The translations under genes and the position numbers were made by a program. The notes beneath the pieces are model-generated. The model was not told the origin of the DNA, ran no database searches, and saw only the letters and a list, made by a program, of their open reading frames with translations. DNA of 64,000 bases from Kordiimonas lipolytica (GTDB lineage: Bacteria > Pseudomonadota > Alphaproteobacteria > Sphingomonadales > Kordiimonadaceae), in the NCBI RefSeq assembly GCF_001550065.1, contig NZ_LRUB01000028.1, positions 1 through 64,000 on the forward strand, given 5' to 3'. Shown here one piece after another: positions 45,536 through 55,513 of this stretch; within the stretch, counting starts at the first letter, position 1, and the number at the start of each line of letters is the position of its first letter.

Positions 45536-46563
45536 GCGACCTCAGACCAATACTGGCCAAACTGGCAGACGGTGAAACGCTGACTGCGGAACAATCCCGG
45601 GAAGCCTTCAACATCATCATGTCCGGGGCAGCCGATCTTGCGCAGATGGCTGCCTTTATCATGGCGCTGCGCCTTCGGGGCGAACAAGTGGACGAAATCG
45701 TGGGTGGTGCCCGTGTGCTGCGGTCAAAAGCGACGCAAATCAAGGCGCCGGAAGGCATAGTAGACACGTGTGGCACCGGCGGCGACGGTCTCGGCACATA
45801 CAATATTTCCACAGCTGCTGCCATTGTCACGGCAGCGGTGGGCGTACCGGTGGCGAAGCACGGCAACCGCTCTGTCTCTTCCAAATCCGGTTCGGCCGAC
45901 GTCTTAATGTCATTGGGAGCCGAGCTTGAAATTCCTCAGGAAGCCAATGAGCGAAGCCTTATAGAGAACAATTTCGCCTTCCTGTTCGCTCCCGCGCACC
46001 ATAAAGCCATGCGCCACGTGGCCCCGGCCCGTGGTTCGCTACAGCTCAGGACCATCTTCAACTTACTTGGGCCACTCGCAAACCCTGCACAGGCAAAGCG
46101 CCAAGTCTTGGGCGTATTTGACCGCAAGTGGCTGCGGCCGATGGCCGAAGTTCTGCAGAAGTTGGGCAGTGAACATGTATGGGTCGTGCATGGCAGTGAC
46201 GGCCTTGATGAGGTCACCACCACAGGGGCAACCTATGTGGCGGAACTGAAGGACGGCAAGATCACAGAATTTGAGGTCACGCCCCAGTCCGTGGGCCTTG
46301 AGGTTTCCGATATCGAGGATCTCAAGGGTGGCGACGCTGACGTGAATGCGCAAGCGATCCGGGACCTTCTTTCGGGTAAACCTTCCGCCTACCGCGACAT
46401 CGTACTGATGAACGCGGGTGCGGCGCTCGTGGTGGCTGGTAAGGCTGATACCCTCAAGGAAGGCGTCGAGATCGCAGCTGGAACAATTGATAGCGGCAAA
46501 GCGGCAGCAGCGCTTGAGAAATGGGTAGCCTTCACTCAAGCTAACGCGCCGGAGAAAGGCTGA
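45532..46563 (+). CDS. trpD: Anthranilate phosphoribosyltransferase
   Basis: TrpD joins anthranilate to phosphoribosyl pyrophosphate. The 343-residue protein contains [17 protein letters not shown] (PRPP-binding loop), [21 protein letters not shown] and the anthranilate-channel segment [21 protein letters not shown]. Its ATG overlaps the trpG stop by four bases, and its stop overlaps trpC as TGATG, so trpG-trpD-trpC form a tightly coupled operon. Confidence 0.97.
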   Translation: MSDLRPILAKLADGETLTAEQSREAFNIIMSGAADLAQMAAFIMALRLRGEQVDEIVGGARVLRSKATQIKAPEGIVDTCGTGGDGLGTYNISTAAAIVTAAVGVPVAKHGNRSVSSKSGSADVLMSLGAELEIPQEANERSLIENNFAFLFAPAHHKAMRHVAPARGSLQLRTIFNLLGPLANPAQAKRQVLGVFDRKWLRPMAEVLQKLGSEHVWVVHGSDGLDEVTTTGATYVAELKDGKITEFEVTPQSVGLEVSDIEDLKGGDADVNAQAIRDLLSGKPSAYRDIVLMNAGAALVVAGKADTLKEGVEIAAGTIDSGKAAAALEKWVAFTQANAPEKG

Positions 46564-47360
46564 TGGCCGATATCCTCAAGGAAATCTGCGACCGCAAGCG
46601 TGACCATGTCGCCGCCATGAAAGTCAAGGTGAGCCACGCGGAACAGGAAACACGTGCCAAGGAAGCTTCCGCACCGCGCGGCTTTATCCGGTCCCTGCAG
46701 TCATCTATGGCCGACGGCCGTTACGGCTTTATCTGTGAGATCAAGAAAGCCAGCCCATCCAAAGGCTTGATCCGTCCTGATGACTTTGACCCAGCGACGC
46801 TTGCCAGCGCCTATGAACGCGGTGGAGCCTCGTGCCTGTCTGTCTTGACAGACGAACCCTATTTCCAGGGCCATGATGATTACCTGAAGCAGGCACGCGC
46901 TGCCGTTTCACTGCCATGCCTTAGGAAAGATTTCATGGTCGACCCATACCAGGTAGCCGAAGCCCGTGGGTTGGGGGCGGACTGTATCCTCTTGATCATG
47001 GCGGCCTTGGACGATTCGCTCGCAGCTGAGCTTGAGACCGAAGCCCATGCTTGGGGTATGGACGTGTTGATCGAAGTGCATGACGCGCCAGAGCTGGAGC
47101 GAGCGCTCAAGCTCAAGAGCCCACTTGTCGGCGTGAATAACCGTAACCTAAAAACCATGGATGTGTCGCTCAATACCACGCTTTCCCTGGTGCCTAACTT
47201 CCCAGAAGGTAAAATAGCGGTTGCGGAATCCGGCCTTCGCACGCAAGAGGACCTTGCAGCCTGTGCCGCAGTCGGGGCACACTGTTTCCTCATTGGCGAG
47301 ACCTTCATGCGCCAGGCGGACGTTGAACAAGCGGTGCGCGACCTTCAGAAAGCATCCTAA
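46563..47360 (+). CDS. trpC: Indole-3-glycerol phosphate synthase
   Basis: TrpC closes the indole ring in tryptophan synthesis. The 265-residue TIM barrel has FICEIKKASPSKGLI, CLSVLTDEPYFQG, CLRKDFMVDPYQV, VGVNNRNLKTM and AVAESGLRTQEDL, the standard catalytic and phosphate-binding segments. It is the monofunctional form, without a fused TrpF. It follows trpD with a one-base overlap and precedes moaC by 24 bases. Confidence 0.97.
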   Translation: MADILKEICDRKRDHVAAMKVKVSHAEQETRAKEASAPRGFIRSLQSSMADGRYGFICEIKKASPSKGLIRPDDFDPATLASAYERGGASCLSVLTDEPYFQGHDDYLKQARAAVSLPCLRKDFMVDPYQVAEARGLGADCILLIMAALDDSLAAELETEAHAWGMDVLIEVHDAPELERALKLKSPLVGVNNRNLKTMDVSLNTTLSLVPNFPEGKIAVAESGLRTQEDLAACAAVGAHCFLIGETFMRQADVEQAVRDLQKAS

Positions 47361-47384
47361 CCCTTTTCTATAAAAGGATATTTT

Positions 47385-47858
47385 ATGAGCAAGCTTTCCC
47401 ATATTGATGAAACCGGTGCAGCGCACATGGTTGACGTGGGGAACAAGGCGCCAACGCATCGCGTTGCTACCGCTGAAGCCTTTGTTGAGATGAAACCTGA
47501 GACACTCAAGCTCATACAAGCAGGCGACCTGCCGAAAGGCGATGTCCTTGGAACTGCGCGTCTCGCCGGTATCATGGCCGCCAAAAAAACCAGCGACCTG
47601 ATCCCGCTTTGCCATCCCCTCTCCATCACCAGCGTGAAGGTGGAGATCGAGCCCGAATCCGAAACGCGCCTGCGCATTGAGACCTATGTGAAAGTCACCG
47701 GCCAGACGGGCGTGGAAATGGAAGCGCTTACGGCCGCATCAGTCACCGCGCTTACGATCTATGACATGGCCAAGGCAGCCGACAAGGCCATGCGCATCGA
47801 AGGCATCCGCCTCCTGCGTAAGGAAGGCGGCAAATCCGGAACCTATGAGGCTGAATGA
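47385..47858 (+). CDS. moaC: Cyclic pyranopterin monophosphate synthase MoaC
   Basis: MoaC makes cyclic pyranopterin monophosphate, the first committed intermediate of molybdenum cofactor. The 157-residue protein carries [41 protein letters not shown] and [29 protein letters not shown] before ATG 47385 is a fair ribosome-binding site. Its stop overlaps the moeA start by four bases. The trpC-moaC-moeA order recurs in alphaproteobacteria although the pathways are unrelated. Confidence 0.97.
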   Translation: MSKLSHIDETGAAHMVDVGNKAPTHRVATAEAFVEMKPETLKLIQAGDLPKGDVLGTARLAGIMAAKKTSDLIPLCHPLSITSVKVEIEPESETRLRIETYVKVTGQTGVEMEALTAASVTALTIYDMAKAADKAMRIEGIRLLRKEGGKSGTYEAE

Positions 47859-49051
47859 TGATTTCTGTTGAAGAAGCGTTCAAACGCATCGTTGAAACCG
47901 CAAAGCCGCTGACAACTGAAAAACTGCCGCTAGAAAATGCCTCAGGTCGCGTTCTTGCCGCCCCGCTGACGGCCCGACGCACACAGCCTGGCGCTGACAT
48001 GTCTGCCATGGACGGCTACGCGGTCAACAGCGCCAGCCTGACCGGCAACCCCATTACACTGAAGCTGGTTGGCGAAAGTGCGGCGGGCAGCCCGTTTGGC
48101 GGCACCTGTGGTGCAGGTGAAGCCGTTAGAATTTTTACCGGTGGTATTGTACCAGAAGGCGCAAATCAGGTGGTGGTCCAGGAAGACTGCACCGCGAACG
48201 GCGATATGGTCACGACTACGATTGGACCTGAAATCGGCCGTCATATCCGCCTCGCCGGTATCGATTTTGCGCGGAACCAGATCGTACTCGACCAAGGTAC
48301 ATACATCAGCCCGAAATCCATCGGGCTTGCTGCCAGCGCGGGCTATGACCACCTGATGGTCCACCGTGCACCAAAGATTGCGATCCTGGCAACAGGCGAC
48401 GAACTGGTGCCCCCAGGCAAGAAGGATTTCGCGCCGCACGAGACCGTCAATAGTACCGCCCCACAGATTTCGGCCTTACTGACCGACGCTGGCGCGAACG
48501 TCCGCATCCTCGAACAGGCGGGAGATGACCTGAAAGCCCTTAAGGCTGCTGTAAAAAAAGCAGCTGGTGCAGACATTCTTATCACGATCGGCGGCGCATC
48601 GGTAGGCGACAAAGACATGATGCAAGAGGCGCTCTCTGCTGAAGGTATGGCGCTCGACTTCTGGAAAGTGGCCATGCGCCCGGGTAAGCCGCTGATTTTC
48701 GGGACCATGAGCCAAACCAAAGTTCTGGGACTACCTGGAAATCCGGTATCTGCCTTCGTATGTGCCCTTTTGTTCGCACGCCCCCTTGTTGACCAGATGA
48801 TGGGACGCCCCGCCCCCATGCCAACCGGCGTACCGTTACCGCTGGCGACAGACCTCGCCGAGAATGGCCCGCGACAGCACTATATGCGTGCGCGGCTTGT
48901 GGGGGAGCCGGGCAGCCGCCACCTTGACCCTGCTATTGCCCAGGACAGCAGCCTTGTTTCAGTCCTGGCGCAATGCGACGGCCTGATCATCCGAGAGCCC
49001 AATGCACCTGCGGTCAAAGCGGGTACCCTGGTGCCCTTCCTCCCATTTTAG
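47855..49051 (+). CDS. moeA: Molybdopterin molybdenumtransferase MoeA
   Basis: MoeA inserts molybdate into adenylylated molybdopterin. The 398-residue protein has MDGYAV near residue 51, [18 protein letters not shown], the MoCF-domain signature [20 protein letters not shown] and [13 protein letters not shown]. The C-terminal barrel ends FLPF. Two adjacent ATG codons begin the gene; the first overlaps the moaC stop. A standard MoeA length argues for an intact enzyme. Confidence 0.96.
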   Translation: MMISVEEAFKRIVETAKPLTTEKLPLENASGRVLAAPLTARRTQPGADMSAMDGYAVNSASLTGNPITLKLVGESAAGSPFGGTCGAGEAVRIFTGGIVPEGANQVVVQEDCTANGDMVTTTIGPEIGRHIRLAGIDFARNQIVLDQGTYISPKSIGLAASAGYDHLMVHRAPKIAILATGDELVPPGKKDFAPHETVNSTAPQISALLTDAGANVRILEQAGDDLKALKAAVKKAAGADILITIGGASVGDKDMMQEALSAEGMALDFWKVAMRPGKPLIFGTMSQTKVLGLPGNPVSAFVCALLFARPLVDQMMGRPAPMPTGVPLPLATDLAENGPRQHYMRARLVGEPGSRHLDPAIAQDSSLVSVLAQCDGLIIREPNAPAVKAGTLVPFLPF

Positions 49052-49070
49052 CGTGCATCACCCGAAGGCC

Positions 49071-49105
49071 TTGACAATCATCCAAAAGGTGAACTAAAAG
49101 AGAAC
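49071..49105 (+). promoter_or_regulatory. lexA promoter with LexA box (autoregulation)
   Basis: TTGACA at 49071-49076 is followed by GAAC-N7-GAAC at 49091-49105, the alphaproteobacterial SOS operator, overlapping the expected -10. It is the same design as at imuA (1753-1790). The box ends 27 bases before the lexA start, which has a GGAGGG ribosome-binding site. Confidence 0.85.
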
Positions 49106-49132
49106 ATACCGAAAACAAAACCGGAGGGAGCC

Positions 49133-49822
49133 ATGTTAACCGCCAAACAAAACCAGCTGCTGCTTTTCATTCAGGAGCGACTGGCCAGTTCCGGTGTTTC
49201 GCCTTCCTTCGACGAAATGAAGGACGCGTTGGGGCTTAAGTCAAAATCCGGCGTCCACCGGTTGATTAACGCTCTTGAAGAGCGCGGCTTCATTCGCCGC
49301 ATGGCCAACAGGGCACGTGCGATTGAAATACTCAAAACTCCGGACAATATGCCCACCAGACAAGGTGGCGACAATGTTGTCAGTGCACCCTTCGGGCAAA
49401 ACCAAGCACCGGCTGTACAGCCCTCGGCTGGAGATGACACGTTTGAAATTCCCCTGCATGGCAAGATTGCGGCAGGTACGCCGATTGAAGCGCTGGAGAA
49501 CCGCGATAGTTTTGTCTCTATCCCTGGCGCAATGATGGGGCGCGGCAACTGCTTTGCGCTTGAAGTATCAGGCGATTCCATGGTTGAGATGGGTATTCTC
49601 GATGGTGACACAGTCGTGATTGAAAGCGCCGATACTGCGCGGGACGGCGAAGTGGTCGTCGCTCTGGTAGACCGTGAAGAAGCTACACTTAAGACATTGC
49701 GACGTAATGGAAAATTTGTTGAACTGGTGCCCGCCAACCGAGACTATCAGACCCAGGTTTTAGAGGCTGGCAGGGTTCAGGTCCAAGGTCGTCTTGTCGG
49801 GCTTTTGCGCCAATATCATTAA
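49133..49822 (+). CDS. lexA: LexA repressor of the SOS response
   Basis: LexA represses DNA-damage genes until RecA triggers self-cleavage. The 229-residue protein has an N-terminal winged helix ([20 protein letters not shown] with [23 protein letters not shown]). The cleavage bond is Ala114-Gly115 in GKIAAGTP, and the catalytic dyad is Ser149 in SGDSMVEMG and Lys187 in EEATLKTL. The linker (about 75-100) is typical of alphaproteobacterial LexA. It has its own LexA box and converges on comEC with 17 bases between stops. Confidence 0.97.
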   Translation: MLTAKQNQLLLFIQERLASSGVSPSFDEMKDALGLKSKSGVHRLINALEERGFIRRMANRARAIEILKTPDNMPTRQGGDNVVSAPFGQNQAPAVQPSAGDDTFEIPLHGKIAAGTPIEALENRDSFVSIPGAMMGRGNCFALEVSGDSMVEMGILDGDTVVIESADTARDGEVVVALVDREEATLKTLRRNGKFVELVPANRDYQTQVLEAGRVQVQGRLVGLLRQYH

Positions 49823-49839
49823 CACCACTGATGAAGGGG

Positions 49840-51960
49840 CTAGTCGGCTCTGACTGCCCCTATATGCCAGGGCCTGTCGCCCCGCTCCCTGCTCCATCGG
49901 ACCGTGCCGGTTTTCGGCTCATAGGCTACAGGCCCGTATCTCTCCAGTCCTTCTTCTGACAGCTTTACGGCGTCGCCGCGGCAATAGCGGCGCCAACGAA
50001 CAGGCATGATTACAATGTCAGCCTTAGCGCAATCACGCCGCATACCCTCTAATGAACGTGCTCTGGCAACCAGCAATCTGTCTCCGATATTCGTGTGGCA
50101 ACCATCGCTGTCACACTGGCGGTCAAGTTTTTTTGGTGCTTCGTCTGGCGAGAGACCCCAGTATCGGGCCCAGGCGTCGTCACGAAAGCCGCCCCGCCGC
50201 CCCCCTGAGATGGCGAACCTGTCTGCATCCTGATCATAAACCGCGACAATATTCCCGCCGCTGTCGATCAGCAAATCATTGCGTGGCCCCTGATACAGGA
50301 AAGGCATCAATAATAGTCCAGCTAGTGCCGGTATCCAGGCAACCCGTCCTCGCAGGATCAACAGAAAAATGAAAATGCCGCTGGCGACACAAATGAAAGC
50401 GCCGGATTGCTGCGGGATATGCGCGACACCAAAACTGGGCGCGCCAAAAAAAGCCGCGACCTGCCTGACCATGTCAATTACCGCCCCCATGGCATGCAGT
50501 ATGGGCCCGTCAAACCCCAAGGGCATAGTTAACAAGGCTAATAGCGCCAGTGGCATGACAATCAGACTAACCAAAGGGACAGCCAGAAGGTTAGCACCCA
50601 ACCCTACAAGCGGTGTGGCCTGAAAGTGATAGAGTGCAAATGGCGCCACAGCCACTTCGGCAACGATCGTCGTGAAAGCTGTCATAATCAGGAAATTCAG
50701 GACCTTGCTGCGGACTCCCTTGCCAGTCGGCAGCTTTATGCCTGACCGATACAAACGCTCATAGGCGACAACCAGGGCTGCCGTGGCGCCAAATGACATC
50801 TGGAAGCCCACCGAAAGGATCGCTTCCGGCCAGATGCTCAAAATCAGTCCGGCTGCTATTGCCACATTCCGTAATGACAGGACCCTACGGTCAAGCAATA
50901 CTGCAAGCAGCCCGATAGAGACCATGATGAAGGCACGCACAGTGGCCACGCCCATACCCGAAAGCAGCAGGTACCCGAATGCGACAGCCCAAGCCAGCAG
51001 TGCAGCCAGCTTGCGGGGCGGCACCCTGAGCGCGACAGCAGGAAAAGCAGCGAACAGAAACTCAAACAGAAAGAAAGCTGCCGTGGTGATAAGTCCCATG
51101 TGCAATCCTGAAATGGCCATCAGGTGTGCCAGCCCAGCATCACGAAAGTTCTCGACTGTTTCTTCTGTCAAATAGTGACGGTAACCAACCAACAGCGCGA
51201 CAGCGACAGCTCCTGACTGATCGGGTTGGCCCGCCATGATACGTTCTGCAACCGCCCTTCGAAGTCTTTCGAGTTTTTCCCGTAGTCCCGGTTCTTGTCC
51301 CGTTTGAGGCGGTAGTATTTCAACCGGGGCTGCAGCAAACCCTTCCGCGCCAATACCGTCGAAAAAAGCCTTGCGGGCAAAGTTGAAACCGTCTGGCGTG
51401 ATGGCGCCCCTGGGCGCGTGCAGCAAGGCCCTGGTTCGAATGAGCACACCGGGCATCAAGTCGCCCTGCACCTCCGTGCGAACCAAAAGCCGTATACTTC
51501 CGGGCATCGCACCAGACCTGCCATCAAGTGCAGTAGGCCTTATGATCAGCCGAGTCCCCTTCCCCGCGCGCTCTTCCACGGTTTTCACTTCACCTTCAAG
51601 GCTCGCGTAGCGCTCACTGTCCAGGCGTGGGCCACTCAGGTACTCGATGCGGCCCGCGGCAAAGGTCATCCCCAGCAATACGGCCAGCGGTAATTGCACT
51701 AGGAAGCGCTGCATATTTCCCAGAAAAAGGGCCAAAATTATGAGCGAGGCAAGGACAGGTAATAACACATGAAGGCTTAGGTATATCGTATTGGGCACAA
51801 TCTGCAGGACACTGCCCAGCGCGAAACCTGTAACCAAGGAAAACAGCCTCCATTCACCATGCACGTGTTGCAGTGCGTCATAAGTACGCAATGAGCCCTT
51901 CAAGCGCGCAAGAAGAATGGGAGAGTGCACTGTACTGCCTATCCTGAGGTGATTTGACAC
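49840..51960 (-). CDS. comEC: ComEC/Rec2-family DNA-uptake channel protein
   Basis: ComEC family proteins carry single-stranded DNA across the inner membrane in natural competence. The 706-residue protein has N-terminal hydrophobic helices, a DUF4131/OB-like region (about 110-215), and the polytopic Competence domain with GLAHLMAISGLHMGLI and VATVRAFIMVSIGLLAVLLDRR. The C-terminal 150 residues lack the HxHxDH motif of the metallo-beta-lactamase nuclease domain found in the longer form. They show instead a short IDSGGNIVAVYDQD-type segment seen in alphaproteobacterial homologues. No other competence gene lies in the window, so uptake ability is unproven. Confidence 0.88.
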   Translation of the reverse strand: MSNHLRIGSTVHSPILLARLKGSLRTYDALQHVHGEWRLFSLVTGFALGSVLQIVPNTIYLSLHVLLPVLASLIILALFLGNMQRFLVQLPLAVLLGMTFAAGRIEYLSGPRLDSERYASLEGEVKTVEERAGKGTRLIIRPTALDGRSGAMPGSIRLLVRTEVQGDLMPGVLIRTRALLHAPRGAITPDGFNFARKAFFDGIGAEGFAAAPVEILPPQTGQEPGLREKLERLRRAVAERIMAGQPDQSGAVAVALLVGYRHYLTEETVENFRDAGLAHLMAISGLHMGLITTAAFFLFEFLFAAFPAVALRVPPRKLAALLAWAVAFGYLLLSGMGVATVRAFIMVSIGLLAVLLDRRVLSLRNVAIAAGLILSIWPEAILSVGFQMSFGATAALVVAYERLYRSGIKLPTGKGVRSKVLNFLIMTAFTTIVAEVAVAPFALYHFQATPLVGLGANLLAVPLVSLIVMPLALLALLTMPLGFDGPILHAMGAVIDMVRQVAAFFGAPSFGVAHIPQQSGAFICVASGIFIFLLILRGRVAWIPALAGLLLMPFLYQGPRNDLLIDSGGNIVAVYDQDADRFAISGGRRGGFRDDAWARYWGLSPDEAPKKLDRQCDSDGCHTNIGDRLLVARARSLEGMRRDCAKADIVIMPVRWRRYCRGDAVKLSEEGLERYGPVAYEPKTGTVRWSRERGDRPWHIGAVRAD

Positions 51961-51997
51961 TATTTAGGGTATAGTAGCGCCCGGATTTTTGTCTCGG

Positions 51998-52030
51998 AAC
52001 ACAAAAAAATGCTGCACTGCAATTTGTGTT
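51998..52030. repeat. Inverted repeat in the comEC-gltX divergent gap
   Basis: AACACAAA (51998-52005) and TTTGTGTT (52023-52030) are perfect eight-base arms around a 17-base spacer, within the 176-base divergent gap. They could be a dimeric regulator site for either gene. The rest of the gap is AT-rich and holds the expected promoters, including a TATATT near the gltX side. Confidence 0.3.
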
Positions 52031-52136
52031 GTGAAGAAACATGTGATACAAGCCAATCAAATTTTCTTTTAGGCCGCTCCCTCACTTTTCCAGCGTCCTA
52101 TATTTGTTATAAACAACAAGGGTTTAGTTCCTGAGC

Positions 52137-53555
52137 ATGCAAACTGACATGCCCACAGTGGTTACACGATTTGCGCCTTCTCCGACTGGGTTTCTCCATA
52201 TCGGCGGGGCTCGTACAGCCTTGTACAATTGGCTTCTGGCTCGCCATTTCGGCGGGAAGTTTCTCCTTCGTATCGAAGATACTGACAAGAAACGATCTAC
52301 CGACGAAGCCATCGAGGCCATTCTTAACGGCATGAAATGGCTGGAGCTGGACTGGGATGGTGATGCCGTCAGCCAGGCAGGTCGGGCTGAGCGGCATGCA
52401 GAAGTCGCGCTGGAGCTACTTGAAAAAGGCATGGCGTATAAATGCTTCGCTACCAGTGAGGAGCTGACCGAGGCCCGCGAAACAGCACGCGCCAATGGTG
52501 GTAACTTCCGTGGCGATCTCTGGCGTGACCGGGATGAGAGCGAAGCCCCCGGGGGCGCACCCTATTCGATCCGCATCCGTATGCCGCGTGAAGGGGAGAC
52601 CACCATCGAAGATGCCGTTCAAGGCCCGGTTACTGTCCAAAACAGCAATCTAGACGATATGATCATCCTCAGATCCGACGGTACACCCACATATATGCTG
52701 GCTGTAGTTGTTGACGACCATGACATGGGCGTTACCCACATCGTGCGCGGGGATGACCACCTGAACAACGCCTTCCGTCAGCATCAGATTTATGAAGCCA
52801 TGGGCTGGACACCGCCTGTTCTGGCACATATCCCGCTTATTCACGGGCCAGATGGCAAAAAACTGTCAAAACGCCATGGCGCTCTTGGTGTTGAGGCCTA
52901 CCGGGACATGGGCTATTTGCCTTCAGCCATGCGCAACTACCTGCTGCGACTGGGTTGGAGCCACGGCGATGATGAAATAATCTCTACCGAACAGGCAATC
53001 GAGTGGTTTAACCTGGAAAATGTCGGCAAGGGTGCTGCACGTTTCGATTTCGACAAGCTCGATAATCTGAATGGCCACTATATTCGTAATTTAAAGGCTG
53101 ACGCACTCTTGTCGCTGATCAGAAACGATCTAGAACAGGAAGTGGGTCACTCACTTGTTGCCGCTGAGGAAGAGCGCCTGATTAGAGGATTGCCTGCCTT
53201 GGCGGAACGCGCGAAGCGGATGCCAGATATTACAGAGAATGCGTCTCTTTTCTGTAATGTTCGCCCGCTAAGCCTAACCGAGAATGCTGCCAAAGCCCTG
53301 TCAGGCGAGGACACGTCCGACCTGATGGGACAAGTGGCAACCGAATTGGAAGCGGTGACTGACTGGGAAGCGTCGGTTATTAAAGCTGCCATTTTCTCTT
53401 TCGCGGAAGCGAAAGAATTAAAACTAGGCAAGGTGATGCAGCCGATCAGGGCTGCCGTAACTGGTGGAAAGCAGTGCGGCGACCTAGTGGAAACCCTGGA
53501 GATTTTGGGCCAGGAAGAAACGATCGGCCGCTTGAGGGACCTCATTGCCGCTTAG
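52137..53555 (+). CDS. gltX: Glutamate--tRNA ligase
   Basis: This class I synthetase charges tRNA-Glu. The 472-residue protein has the HIGH-type motif in RFAPSPTGFLHIGGARTALYNW (HIGG at 21-24) and the KMSKS-type KLSKR at 242-246 in DGKKLSKRHGA. A C-terminal anticodon-binding helical domain ends with the AIRAAVTGGK-type segment QPIRAAVTGGKQCGD. Alphaproteobacteria often carry two gltX paralogues, one possibly charging tRNA-Gln for the amidotransferase pathway; which one this is cannot be settled from one copy. Confidence 0.96.
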   Translation: MQTDMPTVVTRFAPSPTGFLHIGGARTALYNWLLARHFGGKFLLRIEDTDKKRSTDEAIEAILNGMKWLELDWDGDAVSQAGRAERHAEVALELLEKGMAYKCFATSEELTEARETARANGGNFRGDLWRDRDESEAPGGAPYSIRIRMPREGETTIEDAVQGPVTVQNSNLDDMIILRSDGTPTYMLAVVVDDHDMGVTHIVRGDDHLNNAFRQHQIYEAMGWTPPVLAHIPLIHGPDGKKLSKRHGALGVEAYRDMGYLPSAMRNYLLRLGWSHGDDEIISTEQAIEWFNLENVGKGAARFDFDKLDNLNGHYIRNLKADALLSLIRNDLEQEVGHSLVAAEEERLIRGLPALAERAKRMPDITENASLFCNVRPLSLTENAAKALSGEDTSDLMGQVATELEAVTDWEASVIKAAIFSFAEAKELKLGKVMQPIRAAVTGGKQCGDLVETLEILGQEETIGRLRDLIAA

Positions 53556-53563
53556 CCTTGTAG

Positions 53564-53589
53564 GTCTGCGCAGGCAGACTGTATTTTTT
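53564..53589 (+). terminator. Hairpin with T-run between gltX and gltA
   Basis: A perfect stem GTCTGC/GCAGAC with a four-base loop is followed, after TGTA, by six T residues. It starts eight bases past the gltX stop and ends 17 bases before gltA. It resembles a short intrinsic terminator, so gltA expression would need read-through or its own promoter. Confidence 0.55.
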
Positions 53590-53606
53590 AAGAAGGAGTT
53601 TGGACC

Positions 53607-54893
53607 ATGACAAATGATCCCCTTAAACTGGCCGGCGCCGGCGAAGACGTCGACCTTCCTGTAATGGAGGGGTCTGTAGGTCCGAAGGTATTGGACATCC
53701 GCAAGCTTTACGCGCAGACGGGCATGTTTACCTTTGACCCTGGCTTTACATCTACAGCAAGCTGTGAGTCTAAAATCACCTATATTGATGGTGAAAAAGG
53801 CGAACTGCAGTACCGCGGGTATCCGATCGAACAACTGGCAGCCGACAGCGACTTTATGGAAGTCTGCTACCTGCTGCTGTTTGGTGAACTGCCAACCAAA
53901 GCGGAAAAAGAAAAATTTGTGTGGGACATCACGCACCACACCATGGTGCATGAGCAGCTTCACCGCTTGTTCCTTGGTTTCCGCCGCGACGCACACCCAA
54001 TGGCTGTGATGGTTGGTGTAGTGGGCGCCTTGTCTGCCTTTTATCATGACAGCACCGACATCAATGACCCACACCAGCGTATGGTTGCGAGCTACCGTTT
54101 GATCGCCAAGATTCCAACCATTGCTGCCATGGCGTACAAATATACGATTGGCCAGCCTTTCGTATATCCACGCAATGACCTGTCATATGCTGGCAACTTC
54201 TTGCACATGATGTTCTCTGTACCTGCTGAGGAATACAAGGTCAGCCCAACGCTTGAAAAAGCCATGGACCTGATCTTCATTCTGCATGCAGACCACGAGC
54301 AAAACGCATCTACGTCGACAGTCCGTCTGGCTGGCTCCTCTGGCGCCAATCCATTCGCCTGTATCGCTGCCGGTATTGCATGCCTTTGGGGCCCTGCCCA
54401 CGGCGGTGCAAACGAAGCATGCCTGAACATGCTCTCGGAAATCGGTACCGTTGACCGCATTCCAGAGTTTGTGGCGCGCGCAAAAGACCGCAACGACCCG
54501 TTCCGCCTGATGGGCTTCGGTCACCGCGTATATAAGAACTTTGACCCGCGTGCGACTGTAATGCGGGAAACCGCACACAAGGTTCTTAAAGAGCTTGGCG
54601 TCGACGATCCACTCTTTGACGTTGCGATGGAACTCGAGAAGATTGCGCTTGAAGACCCTTACTTCGTTGAGAAGAAGCTCTATCCTAACGTAGACTTCTA
54701 TTCCGGTATTATCCTGAAAGCCATGGGCTTCCCAACCGAGATGTTCACCGTTCTGTTTGCCCTGGCCCGTACCAGCGGCTGGATTGCTCAGTGGAAAGAG
54801 ATGATCGAAGACCCGACCCAGAAGATCGGTCGTCCTCGGCAGCTCTATACGGGTTCACCAAAACGCGACTACGTTCCGCTCGACAAGCGCTAG
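53607..54893 (+). CDS. gltA: Citrate synthase (type II)
   Basis: Citrate synthase condenses oxaloacetate with acetyl-CoA. The 428-residue hexameric-type protein has the N-terminal beta domain ([22 protein letters not shown]), the active-site histidines in [10 protein letters not shown] and [14 protein letters not shown], the acidic [12 protein letters not shown] region, and [15 protein letters not shown] near the end. AAGGAG, nine bases before ATG 53607, is a strong ribosome-binding site. It is followed by a clear terminator. Confidence 0.97.
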   Translation: MTNDPLKLAGAGEDVDLPVMEGSVGPKVLDIRKLYAQTGMFTFDPGFTSTASCESKITYIDGEKGELQYRGYPIEQLAADSDFMEVCYLLLFGELPTKAEKEKFVWDITHHTMVHEQLHRLFLGFRRDAHPMAVMVGVVGALSAFYHDSTDINDPHQRMVASYRLIAKIPTIAAMAYKYTIGQPFVYPRNDLSYAGNFLHMMFSVPAEEYKVSPTLEKAMDLIFILHADHEQNASTSTVRLAGSSGANPFACIAAGIACLWGPAHGGANEACLNMLSEIGTVDRIPEFVARAKDRNDPFRLMGFGHRVYKNFDPRATVMRETAHKVLKELGVDDPLFDVAMELEKIALEDPYFVEKKLYPNVDFYSGIILKAMGFPTEMFTVLFALARTSGWIAQWKEMIEDPTQKIGRPRQLYTGSPKRDYVPLDKR

Positions 54894-54913
54894 AACGAAT
54901 CCAGTGACAAAGG

Positions 54914-54942
54914 AAGCCAGCTCCCAGGAGCTGGCTTTTTTT
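54914..54942 (+). terminator. Intrinsic terminator after gltA
   Basis: A perfect nine-base stem GCCAGCTCC/GGAGCTGGC with a two-base loop and flanking AA is followed by seven T residues, 20 bases past the gltA stop. Confidence 0.9.
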
Positions 54943-55003
54943 ATTACCAATACACAGGCCCTCTCCGCTTCCTAGCCAAAGCCGCTCTTTCGCGTAACCA
55001 CAT

Positions 55004-55031
55004 AAAAAAGGCGGCCCGCTTGGACCGCCTT
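55004..55031 (-). terminator. Intrinsic terminator at the end of the pyrH-fabZ run
   Basis: On the minus strand, AAGGCGGTCC and GGGCCGCCTT form a ten-base stem with one G-U pair and a four-base loop, followed by a run of T residues. It lies 30 bases after the fabZ stop, so the leftward envelope operon ends here rather than continuing into other genes. Confidence 0.85.
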
Positions 55032-55060
55032 CATTATAAGCACTTTATATAGTTCAGGGC

Positions 55061-55498
55061 CTATTCGCCGCCCAGCATTGCCGTCAGCTTGGCCTCTGTT
55101 ACCAGTTCACCGTCAACGAATGCCTGAGCGTCAAATTTCCACACGGCCCCGCCCCCCCGGGTCTTCTGGACCTTCATCTCCAGGCGATCTCCAGGACCGA
55201 CTGGCTTACGGAATTTGGCGCCATCAATACCCATGAAGTAGACAACCTTGCCTTTGGCATCGTCACCCAGAAAATCGACCGCAAGAACGCCTGCTGTCTG
55301 GGCCATAGCCTCAAGAATCAGAACGCCCGGCATCACCGGTTTCTGCGGGAAATGGCCTGGAAAAAATGGCTCGTTGATCGTGACATTCTTGATACCGGTA
55401 GCGCTTTCTCCCGACACAACGTCAACAACCTTGTCGACCAGAAGGAATGGATACCGGTGCGGTATCGATTCCATAATTTTCTGGATATCAAATTCCAT
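55061..55498 (-). CDS. fabZ: 3-hydroxyacyl-ACP dehydratase FabZ
   Basis: FabZ dehydrates 3-hydroxyacyl-ACP in fatty acid elongation. The 145-residue hot-dog-fold protein has [13 protein letters not shown] and the active-site segment [26 protein letters not shown] with His49 and Glu63. It follows ompH by 15 bases and is the last gene before a terminator. In many alphaproteobacteria it is flanked by lpxD and lpxA, neither of which is present here. Confidence 0.96.
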   Translation of the reverse strand: MEFDIQKIMESIPHRYPFLLVDKVVDVVSGESATGIKNVTINEPFFPGHFPQKPVMPGVLILEAMAQTAGVLAVDFLGDDAKGKVVYFMGIDGAKFRKPVGPGDRLEMKVQKTRGGGAVWKFDAQAFVDGELVTEAKLTAMLGGE

Positions 55499-55513
55499 GT
55501 TCAGGAACCCTGG

